A stretch of 64,000 nt of DNA from positions 62,001 to 126,000 of the forward strand of contig NZ_OCNE01000009.1 in NCBI RefSeq assembly GCF_900230195.1, in the 5' to 3' direction. The notes beneath the pieces are model-generated. The model searched no databases and had not been told where the DNA came from. It saw only the letters and a list, made by a program, of their open reading frames with translations. This document shows, piece by piece, positions 53,703-60,910 of the stretch; the first letter of the stretch is position 1, and every line of letters begins with the position of its first letter. This stretch comes from Streptomyces zhaozhouensis (lineage in GTDB: Bacteria > Actinomycetota > Actinomycetes > Streptomycetales > Streptomycetaceae). Both the position numbers and the translations under genes were made by a program.

Positions 53703-54647
53703 ATGTCCACTTCCCCCGCTTCCCCCGCCTCTCCCGCCTCCGCTTCACCCGCTTCTCCCGGGAGCGCGCCGGCGAACCCCGCCGGCCCCCGCGGCTACCG
53801 CGCCGACCTGATCCTCTTCATGGCCATCTCCTTCGGCGTGAGCTGGGCCTGCTGGGGCACGGCCATCGGCTTCGGCGGAGAGGCGGAGGCCGGGACGCCC
53901 ACCTATCTCCCGTTCCTCCTCGGCGCGTTCGGCCCACTGATAGGCGCACTGGTGCTCCGCGTCCGCCGCCGGCGGCGCGGCGAACCGGTGCCGGAACACG
54001 CGGTCAGGTACCGCCCGGCGGCGCTGCTCTGGGCTCCGGCGCTGATGCTGGCGGCCTCGGGCGCCGTCATGGTCGCCGCGCTGTTCGGGCACGCGGCCGG
54101 CGACATCGCGTTGAGCTGGTCGGACGCCCAGGACGTGATGAACGACATGGGCGGCCCCGCCGCGTTCCTCGTCAGCATGATCGTCTCCGGCCCGCTCTCC
54201 GAGGAGCCCGGCTGGCGCGGCACGGCCTACCCGCGGATGCGCGCCACGATGGGCCGCTTCCAGATCGCCTTCGTGCTCGGCGTGATCTGGGCCGTGTGGC
54301 ACATGCCGCTGTTCTTCATCGACGGCACCGTCCAGAACGACCTCGGCCTCGCCAGCCCGAGCGGTGTGCTCTTCGCGGTCGGCAACATCCCCATGGCCAT
54401 GCTGGTCACCTGCGCCTACGACCGAGCCGGCGTCCTGGCCTCGATCGCCGTGCACTTCTCGGTCAACACGACGATGGTGCTGCTCAGCGTGGAGACGCCG
54501 GCGACCCTGGCCCTGATCATGGGCTGCCAGATGCTTCTCATCACCCTGCTCCTGCTCACCGGCCGCCGCACGACGACGACCGCCGCCCCGACCGAACCCG
54601 CCGAGACGGCCCCGTCCCTCCGCACCGAGGAACCCGCGAGGGCCTGA
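53703..54647 (+). CDS. CPBP family intramembrane glutamic endopeptidase
   Basis: A 314-residue membrane protease of the CPBP/Abi (Rce1-like) family with about eight helices. Catalytic motifs are E-E-P-G-W-R (near residue 165), W-H-M-P (near 200) and H-F-S-V-N-T-T. The N-terminus is a Ser/Pro/Ala repeat of about 25 residues. Members act in CAAX processing, bacteriocin immunity or sigma factor release. The bacterial role is unknown. Confidence 0.88.
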   Translation: MSTSPASPASPASASPASPGSAPANPAGPRGYRADLILFMAISFGVSWACWGTAIGFGGEAEAGTPTYLPFLLGAFGPLIGALVLRVRRRRRGEPVPEHAVRYRPAALLWAPALMLAASGAVMVAALFGHAAGDIALSWSDAQDVMNDMGGPAAFLVSMIVSGPLSEEPGWRGTAYPRMRATMGRFQIAFVLGVIWAVWHMPLFFIDGTVQNDLGLASPSGVLFAVGNIPMAMLVTCAYDRAGVLASIAVHFSVNTTMVLLSVETPATLALIMGCQMLLITLLLLTGRRTTTTAAPTEPAETAPSLRTEEPARA

Positions 54648-54652
54648 TCCCC

Positions 54653-54688
54653 GCCGCCGGCTCCCCGGAACACCGGGGAGCCGGCGGC
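54653..54688. terminator. Perfect 16-bp hairpin, bidirectional terminator
   Basis: GCCGCCGGCTCCCCGG pairs exactly with CCGGGGAGCCGGCGGC around AACA. It lies six bases after the CPBP stop and 87 bp after the stop of the convergent DUF4279 gene. Confidence 0.9.
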
Positions 54689-54774
54689 GTGTTCACGTCC
54701 GGGGCCGGGAACCCGACCTCGTGGAGTACGGAACGCCAGGCCCGGTACCCACGGACACCGGCGGGGCCACCGGC

Positions 54775-55230
54775 TCAGGCGCGGTGCGAACCGTCCGCCG
54801 GAGGAAGCCAGTCCCAGAAACCCTCCTCGTCGGGGACCCGGGTGACCTCGGCGCTGAACGAGATCGGTACGCCCAGTTCGGCCGCGCCGGCGAGCAGCGC
54901 GGCGTCGAGGGTGAGCAGCTCACGGTGGTGCACCCGACCGGAGATGTCCAGTGACACCCGGTACCCCTCCGCCCGCAGGACGCCGAGCTCGCCGCGCAGC
55001 GGACGCGCCCGCTCCACCACCGCGTGCACGAGCGGGGCCAGTTCCGCCCCACCGGCGGCACGCAGGGCCCAACAACCAGCGCCGTCACGGAAAGCCGGAA
55101 CCTCGCCCGGCCTCCGCGCGAGATCGGGAACGACACCCAGCCGCCGGGTCAACACACCCGGATCGAGCTCGGAACCGGTGACCAGCAACGCGACGCCGAG
55201 CGAATCCCAGGTGGCGGTGTGAGAGGACAT
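54775..55230 (-). CDS. DUF4279 domain protein (candidate immunity protein 2)
   Basis: A 151-residue DUF4279 protein: V-L-T-R-R-L-G-V-V-P, W-A-L-R-A-A and Y-R-V-S-L-D-I-S-G, ending in D-W-L-P. It begins 13 bp after a second DUF4279 gene and shares its overall fold pattern but little sequence. Its place in a toxin operon makes it a candidate immunity protein. Confidence 0.85.
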   Translation of the reverse strand: MSSHTATWDSLGVALLVTGSELDPGVLTRRLGVVPDLARRPGEVPAFRDGAGCWALRAAGGAELAPLVHAVVERARPLRGELGVLRAEGYRVSLDISGRVHHRELLTLDAALLAGAAELGVPISFSAEVTRVPDEEGFWDWLPPADGSHRA

Positions 55231-55242
55231 CTCTGACTCTTT

Positions 55243-55659
55243 CTAACGGGAGTTACTGCTGGGGTCCAGATGCAGGGAAATGCCCTGGGCACCGAGTCGA
55301 CGAACACATTCGGCGCTGATCTCCAGATGAGCGACGCCACCGACAAAGCCGAAAGCCACGACCCTCACCTCGCATCCGGAGTCCTGGAGCTCCCGGAGCG
55401 CGTCAGCGTGAGCTTCGACGACCTCGGAGAGTTCCTCAAGCTGCTCCGCGAGGCTCTTCCCAGGCCAGGGACTGGCATCCAGCATCCACAAACCGGCGGA
55501 GTCACCGTCGTAGCCGCGAGGATCCGGTCCGGGAGCCTTCTTCCCGTGCGGAGTCAGCCCGAGGCGGGTGCTCACCACGTCAGGCTCGAGGGTGTCACCA
55601 CGCACTTCAAGGGTGGCGGTCGCCGCCGTCCACGGGTACTCGCTCTGCGCATATTCCAC
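55243..55659 (-). CDS. DUF4279 domain protein (candidate immunity protein 1)
   Basis: A 138-residue DUF4279 protein: T-A-T-L-E-V-R-G-D, V-V-S-T-R-L-G-L-T-P, L-W-M-L-D-A-S and C-E-V-R-V-V-A-F-G-F. It starts 57 bp after the T7SS-type toxin on the same strand. DUF4279 proteins are often encoded next to polymorphic toxins and are regarded as immunity proteins, so this one is the closest partner. It could instead have a different role. Confidence 0.85.
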   Translation of the reverse strand: MEYAQSEYPWTAATATLEVRGDTLEPDVVSTRLGLTPHGKKAPGPDPRGYDGDSAGLWMLDASPWPGKSLAEQLEELSEVVEAHADALRELQDSGCEVRVVAFGFVGGVAHLEISAECVRRLGAQGISLHLDPSSNSR

Positions 55660-55716
55660 TTCGTAACCCTACGCCTTCTTCTCTTTCTGCCCACTTCGCA
55701 ATAGGACGACCGGCGG

Positions 55717-57273
55717 CTATTTGAGTTCACGGCAAGCGGCCCAGTGCACGTCGCCCATTCCCTCCGAGAGCAACTCACTCAGACGAGTTGGAGAGGGGAC
55801 GGTCGCCGAGTTCTCGAAGACGCTGAACCCGCCCACCCCCTGGGGGGCGGGAGCAGCAAGAGTGTAGTCGTGGATGACATCGCCTCCCCGAAAGACCTCC
55901 ACCGCATCCTGGGGGTAGACGCCTGCTTCCACGGCGACGCCGTCCAAGCCGTGCAACGCCTCGCCATGGTTGGCGTAGAAAGAAATGGTGGTTCCCTCTG
56001 GCACGACAAAGGTGCCTGATCCCGTTCTGAAAAAGCCATGACCGGCGAAGACCGTCTGGCCGTCCGGCCTTCCGCCTTGGAAGACCCGGGTTGCGTAGTA
56101 GTGCCCCTGCTCGGATGTGTACTGCCTACTGATCTGTTGCGGGTTGAGGTTTCTGAGGGCGTCCATGACGCCGTCCGTCAGCGGGCGGGAGTCGCCAGCG
56201 CCACGGGCAGCGCCCGCGATGTCCAGCATCGCGCCGTCCCAGGAACGGGCGATCGTGCGCATCCCCGACGACGCCATGCCGCGCGCACCGTTGGCCAGCC
56301 GCCCGAGCCCGCCGTTGGCCAAACCCTTCAAACCGCGAAGCAGGCCGCCCGCTGTCGTGATGCCCTTGAAGCCAGGAATGCAGTCAAGAGCTGCAAATGC
56401 GACATCGAGAAGTCCAGCTTCCCCTCTGGCGTACTTGATCAACGTGTCGGCGAGAACGACCAGCGCCGCCGCGAGGACCACCCAGGCCAGCGGGCCGCCG
56501 ATGATCATGACGACGATGCCGAGTACCGCCACAATCACCTTGCAGATCTCGACCAGGGTGTCCCAGTTGTCGGTCACCCACTTGATGGCCTTCTCCCACC
56601 AACGCCGGTTCTGGATACCGGCGTCGGAGGCCTCATCGATGTCCCGGGCGCACTCGCGCGCCGCCTCCTCGCGCATCTCCTGGGCATCGAGCGCCAGTTG
56701 GCGCGCGGCCGACAGCCGCTCCTCCGCGTCATCGACCCGGCTCCGGGCGGCGCCGGCCGCCGCTTCGGCGGCCTGCTGATCACGGGTCGCCGCGCGGACG
56801 TCCGCCTCGTCCGGCGGCTCGACGTCGTCGCGCTCCCCCTCGCGTTGGAGCCGGTCGGCCTCGTCCCCGGCCCGCCCCACCCAGTCGGTGGCGTCCCCCA
56901 ACGCAGACCGGGCGGAAGCCAGATCCGCTTGCGCGGTGATCGCGCGGTCCAACGCCCGGTCGGCCATGCCCTGCGCCGTCTGCAACTTCGGCCAGTACGT
57001 GTGCAGCGCCTGCGCGCAGAGGGAATACGAATCCTCCAGCTTCGTCAGGTTGTCCGGAACACCGTCGAACTCACGGCGGAACGCGTCGGCCGACAACCCC
57101 GCCCACTCCAGCATGGCGCGCTCGCCCGCCATGCCCCGGATCTTGCCGAGCGCCTCACCGACGTCGTCGGCGAACTCCTCCAACTCATCGGCCAGCTCCC
57201 GGACGCTGTCCGGATCACCCGGCGTCGGGTCCCGGTCCATGTCCACCGGTGACCAATCGGATGACCGCGCCAC
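55717..57273 (-). CDS. Putative type VII secreted polymorphic toxin
   Basis: A 518-residue modular protein. The N-terminal 110 residues (D-W-S-P-V-D-M-D-R-D-P-T-P-G-D-P, then helix pairs) match the putative T7SS-secreted protein signal region of Streptomyces. A coiled coil (about 115-225) follows, then a hydrophobic stretch (238-278). The C-terminal module starts near 390: V-F-A-G-H-G-F-F-R-T-G-S-G-T and V-P-E-G-T-T-I-S-F-Y-A, which recalls the Stv-type effector/adhesin domain. The start GTG at 57273 follows GGGGGGA. Its stop is followed by two DUF4279 genes. Confidence 0.85.
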   Translation of the reverse strand: MARSSDWSPVDMDRDPTPGDPDSVRELADELEEFADDVGEALGKIRGMAGERAMLEWAGLSADAFRREFDGVPDNLTKLEDSYSLCAQALHTYWPKLQTAQGMADRALDRAITAQADLASARSALGDATDWVGRAGDEADRLQREGERDDVEPPDEADVRAATRDQQAAEAAAGAARSRVDDAEERLSAARQLALDAQEMREEAARECARDIDEASDAGIQNRRWWEKAIKWVTDNWDTLVEICKVIVAVLGIVVMIIGGPLAWVVLAAALVVLADTLIKYARGEAGLLDVAFAALDCIPGFKGITTAGGLLRGLKGLANGGLGRLANGARGMASSGMRTIARSWDGAMLDIAGAARGAGDSRPLTDGVMDALRNLNPQQISRQYTSEQGHYYATRVFQGGRPDGQTVFAGHGFFRTGSGTFVVPEGTTISFYANHGEALHGLDGVAVEAGVYPQDAVEVFRGGDVIHDYTLAAPAPQGVGGFSVFENSATVPSPTRLSELLSEGMGDVHWAACRELK

Positions 57274-57527
57274 GATCCCCCCAAGGCCGCGTTCCCAACC
57301 CCCGCAGAACGCTACCGAGCGGACGTCCGGCAGGCAACGCGTCACACCTGCGATCGGCGCGGCCCTTGAGGGCCTTCAGGCCCCCGCTCCCGGCGGAGGA
57401 GTCTCCGAGAGCGCCACACGCCGTGGTGCCGCTGACAACGAGTGGACGGCGGCGGCGGAGACCGCGCTCGACGGCCCGTCGTCCGGGCCAGAGGCAGCCA
57501 GAGGAAGCGAGGCTCATCGGCGCAAAC

Positions 57528-57563
57528 AAAAGGCCAGGTCACGCGGTACGTGACCTGGCCTTT
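57528..57563 (-). terminator. tRNA-Thr terminator
   Basis: AAAGGCCAGGTCACG pairs perfectly with CGTGACCTGGCCTTT. On the minus strand it is followed by TTTTGTTTG, five bases after the tRNA. Confidence 0.92.
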
Positions 57564-57568
57564 GGCCG

Positions 57569-57642
57569 AGCCGCCTGAGGGAATCGAACCCTCGACCTAC
57601 GCATTACGAGTGCGTCGCTCTGGCCGACTGAGCTAAGGCGGC
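57569..57642 (-). tRNA. tRNA-Thr (CGT)
   Basis: A 74-nt tRNA with anticodon CGT (reads ACG). The 7-bp acceptor GCCGCCT/AGGCGGC is intact, the T-arm reads GGTTCGATTCC and the discriminator is U. CCA is not encoded. Confidence 0.96.
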
Positions 57643-57676
57643 GGGTGCGCCCGGTTGGGCGCTTGGCGGGGCCAGT

Positions 57677-57907
57677 CTACACAGGTTCGGGGGGTGCTTC
57701 GGAGGGCCGCCTGCGGCGGAGGAGGTCGTCGGTGGCCGCGCGGAGGGTGGTGAGGTGTTTGGACCAACGGCCGCAGCTCAGGCAACTGGTCAGGTGGTAG
57801 TCGAGCGCCAGCTCGGTGACGGTGGCGGGGAGGGGCGTCCCCGTGGCACGGGCCGATATCGCGGCGCGGTAGTGGTTGCAGGGCATGGGGTGATCATCCC
57901 AGGTCAT
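57677..57907 (-). CDS. ZAS-like zinc-binding small protein
   Basis: A 76-residue protein. M-P-C-N-H-Y-R-A-A-I-S-A-R is followed by a stretch ending D-Y-H-L-T-S-C-L-S-C-G-R-W, the H-x3-C-x2-C zinc motif of zinc-containing anti-sigma factors. It lacks any extra membrane helix. The ATG overlaps the stop of the upstream peptidase (TGATG), so the pair are coupled. No sigma factor gene is next to it. Confidence 0.75.
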   Translation of the reverse strand: MTWDDHPMPCNHYRAAISARATGTPLPATVTELALDYHLTSCLSCGRWSKHLTTLRAATDDLLRRRRPSEAPPEPV

Positions 57908-59499
57908 CAGCACGTGGTGCCGTCATCGGGCACGGTATTCGCCAACAGGTAGTCGTTGACGGTGGAGTCGACGCACTCGCTCAGCCCGCCGTAGGCGGTG
58001 TGGCCGTCGCCTTCGTAGGTGAGCAGCACGCCCGAGGAGAGCTGGTCGGCCAGGCCCTCGGACCAGGCGTACGGGGTGGCCGGGTCGCGCGTGGTGCCGA
58101 CGACCAGGATCGGGTCCGCGCCCTCGGCCGCGATGCTCACCGGCCCGCCGGACGGCTCGACCGGCCAGGCGGCACAGACCAGCGTCGCCCAGGCGAAGTC
58201 CGCGCCGAAGGTCGGCGACGCCTCCTCGTACGAGGGCAACTGCTCGCGGACGGCGTCGGCGTCCGCGTTCCCCGCCGGGCTGTCCAGGCAGCTGATCGCC
58301 GGGAACGCGAACATGTCGGTGTCGTAGCCGCCGCCCGGCGTCCGCCCGTTGTAGCTGTCAGCGAGGGTCAGCAGCTCGCCGCCCTGGCCGTCCTCGATGG
58401 CGGCCGCGAGGGCGCGGCGCAGGGTGGGCCACAGGTCCTCGGAGTAGAGCGCGTACGCGACGCCCGTGGTGGCCAGCGACTCGGTCAGCTCGCGCTCGTC
58501 GCCGCTCGGCAGCGGCTCGGCGTCCACCGCGGCGAAGAAGTCGAGGAGCCGCTGGGAGGCGTCGTCGGCGCTCTCCTGGCCGAGCGGGCAGTCGGCACCG
58601 GAGACGCAGTCCTCGGCGAAGGCCCGGAAGGCCGTCTCAAAACCGCCCGCCTGTTCGCGGTCGGTGCTCAGTGTGTCCAGCCTCGGGTCCATCGCGGCGT
58701 CCAGCACGAGGTGGCCGACGCGCTGCGGGTAGAGCCCCGCGTAGACGGCGCCGAGCTTGGTGCCGTACGAGAAGCCGACGTAGTGCAGCCGCTCGTCGCC
58801 GAGCGCCTGGCGCAGCACGTCCATGTCGCGCGCCGACTCGATGGTGGAGATGTGCTCCAGCAGCGCGCCGGAACCCTCCTGGCAGCCCCGCGCGAACTCC
58901 TCCTGCGCCGCCGTCAGCGCGTCGACCTCGGCCTCGTCGTCCGGCGTCCGGTCGACCAGCGTGTACGCGTCCATCTCGGGCCCCTCCAGGCAGGAGACGG
59001 GCTCGCTCTGGCCGGTGCCGCGCGCGTCGAGGCCGACCATGTCGTAGCGGGCGCGGACCTCGTCCGCGTAGATGAACTCGGCCGAGCCCTGCGCGAAGTC
59101 CACGGCCGAGGCGCCGGGGCCGCCCGGGTTCATCAGGAGGGCGCCGATGCGCTCGTCCTGGTCGGTGGCGCGGGAACGGGTGACGGTGAGCTGGATGTCG
59201 TCCGCCGGGTTCGGGTCCTCGTAGTCGAGGGGAACGGTGAGCGAGGCGCACTGGAACTCCGCCGCCCCGCAGCCGCGCCAGTTCAACTGCTGCTCGTAGT
59301 AGGGGAGCAGCTCCTCGGGCGTCTCCTCCGACAGTGGTTCGAGGGGTGGCGCGTCCGGCGGCTCGGTGGTCGACGAGCCGTCGGAGGCGTCCGCGTCGGG
59401 CGCCCGCTCCTCGGGGCGGTCGTCGTCGGACGAGCAGCCCGCGGTGAGCAGGGCGGTGGCGGTGAGAAGGGAAACGGCGAGGCGGCCGGTGGTGCGCAT
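57907..59499 (-). CDS. Secreted alpha/beta-hydrolase peptidase (SlpD/SlpE-like lipoprotein)
   Basis: A 530-residue lipoprotein (signal peptide ending L-T-A-G-C, Cys22) of the tripeptidyl-aminopeptidase family. The catalytic Ser is in G-F-S-Y-G-T-K (near 244). D-P-A-T-P-Y carries the acid loop and G-D-G-H-T-A-Y the His (near 498). I recall slpD/slpE-type peptidases from Streptomyces as mycelium-associated. Many Cys support disulfides outside the cell. It lies next to holB and tmk. Confidence 0.93.
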   Translation of the reverse strand: MRTTGRLAVSLLTATALLTAGCSSDDDRPEERAPDADASDGSSTTEPPDAPPLEPLSEETPEELLPYYEQQLNWRGCGAAEFQCASLTVPLDYEDPNPADDIQLTVTRSRATDQDERIGALLMNPGGPGASAVDFAQGSAEFIYADEVRARYDMVGLDARGTGQSEPVSCLEGPEMDAYTLVDRTPDDEAEVDALTAAQEEFARGCQEGSGALLEHISTIESARDMDVLRQALGDERLHYVGFSYGTKLGAVYAGLYPQRVGHLVLDAAMDPRLDTLSTDREQAGGFETAFRAFAEDCVSGADCPLGQESADDASQRLLDFFAAVDAEPLPSGDERELTESLATTGVAYALYSEDLWPTLRRALAAAIEDGQGGELLTLADSYNGRTPGGGYDTDMFAFPAISCLDSPAGNADADAVREQLPSYEEASPTFGADFAWATLVCAAWPVEPSGGPVSIAAEGADPILVVGTTRDPATPYAWSEGLADQLSSGVLLTYEGDGHTAYGGLSECVDSTVNDYLLANTVPDDGTTC

Positions 59500-59543
59500 G
59501 GGTCCCCCGTGGTCGCTGGCACGGACTTCGGTGAGGGTACCTG

Positions 59544-60746
59544 TCAGCGCAGCGCCATCGTCATCGCCTCCACGGCCAGCAGGGGCGCGACGTTCCGGTC
59601 CAGGGCGCGGCGGCACTCCAGCACCGCCTCCATCCGCAGCAGCGTCCGCTCCGGGCGCGTCGCGGCGGCGACGCGGCGGGCGGCCTCCTCGCTCTCCCCG
59701 CCGGAGAGCCCTCCGGCGTGCCCCAACTGGTGGGCGAGCACGTCCCGGTAGAACGCGGTGAGGTCCGTCAACGCGAGGTCGAGCGCGTCGCGCTGGGTCC
59801 GGGTGGCTCGGCGCTTCTGGCGGTCCTCCAGGTCCTTCATCACACCGGCCGTGCCGCGCGGCAGCCGCTTGCCCTCGGTCGCGCCGAGGGCGGCGCGCAA
59901 CTCCTCGGCCTCCTTCGCGTCCAGCTCCTCGGCGAGCTGCTTGGCGTCCTCGGCCGCCGCGTCCACCAGCTCCTGCGCGGCGCGCAGCGCGCCGCCCACG
60001 TCCGCCACCCGCTCGGGCAGGCGCAGCACCGACAGCCGCCTGGCCCTGGCGCGTTCGTCGGTGGCGAGCCTGCGGGCGCGGTCGATGTGCCCCTGGGTGG
60101 CGCGGGCCGCCGCGTGGGCGACCTCCGGCTCGATGCCGTCGCGCCGCATCAGCAGGTCGGCGACGGCGGCGACGGGCGGGGTCCGCAGCGGCGTCTGACG
60201 GCAGCGGGAACGGATCGTGGGCAGCACGTCCTCCGTGGAGGGGGCGCACAGCAGCCAGACCGTGCGCGGGGCCGGCTCCTCGACGGCCTTGAGCAGGACG
60301 TTCCCCGCGCCCTCGGTGAGACGGTCGGCGTCCTCCAGCACGATCACCTGCCAGCGGCCGCCGGCCGGGGAGAGCTGGGCGCGGCGGACCAGCTCCCTGG
60401 TCTCCTTGACGCCGATGGTGAGCAGGTCGGTGCGGACGACCTCGACGTCGGCGTGGGTGCCGACGAGCGAGGTGTGGCAGCCGTCGCAGAAGCCGCAGCC
60501 GGGCTGGCCGCCGAGGGCGCGGTCCGGGCTGACGCACTGGAGCGCGGCGGCGAACGCGCGGGCGGCCGTGGCGCGTCCCGAGCCGGGCGGGCCGGTGAAG
60601 AGCCAGGCGTGCGTCATCGACGACCCGGAGAGCTCGGGCTCCTCGCCGCGCCCGGCGGCCGTGACATAGGTGTCGGCGTCCCGCGCGGCGGCCGCCAACT
60701 GGTCGGCCACCCGCTCCTGGCCGACCAGGTCGTCCCAGACCGGCAT
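59544..60746 (-). CDS. holB: DNA polymerase III subunit delta'
   Basis: A 400-residue clamp-loader subunit. It has the AAA+ fold with degenerate P-loop G-P-P-G-S-G-R-A-T, the zinc module C-G-F-C-D-G-C-H and the helix V-L-L-K-A-V-E-E-P. The start M-P-V-W-D-D-L-V-G-Q-E is the family N-terminus. It lies 164 bp downstream of tmk on the same strand. Confidence 0.95.
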   Translation of the reverse strand: MPVWDDLVGQERVADQLAAAARDADTYVTAAGRGEEPELSGSSMTHAWLFTGPPGSGRATAARAFAAALQCVSPDRALGGQPGCGFCDGCHTSLVGTHADVEVVRTDLLTIGVKETRELVRRAQLSPAGGRWQVIVLEDADRLTEGAGNVLLKAVEEPAPRTVWLLCAPSTEDVLPTIRSRCRQTPLRTPPVAAVADLLMRRDGIEPEVAHAAARATQGHIDRARRLATDERARARRLSVLRLPERVADVGGALRAAQELVDAAAEDAKQLAEELDAKEAEELRAALGATEGKRLPRGTAGVMKDLEDRQKRRATRTQRDALDLALTDLTAFYRDVLAHQLGHAGGLSGGESEEAARRVAAATRPERTLLRMEAVLECRRALDRNVAPLLAVEAMTMALR

Positions 60747-60910
60747 CGCGCCCACCTCACCTCACCACTCGGCACTTCGCCACTCGGCCCACGTGGCGAC
60801 CATTGTGCGGCACCGCACTGACAACGGCGGAACGCCCCGGGGGGCCGGCCCCGGCCAACGGCGACGGCCGGCGCCCCCGCGGGAGCACCGGCCGTACGGA
60901 ACGAGACGAC

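Noticed and set aside
60757..60910. Terminator between tmk and holB.
   Set aside because: Only short GC hairpins without a T run were seen, so the two genes may be cotranscribed.
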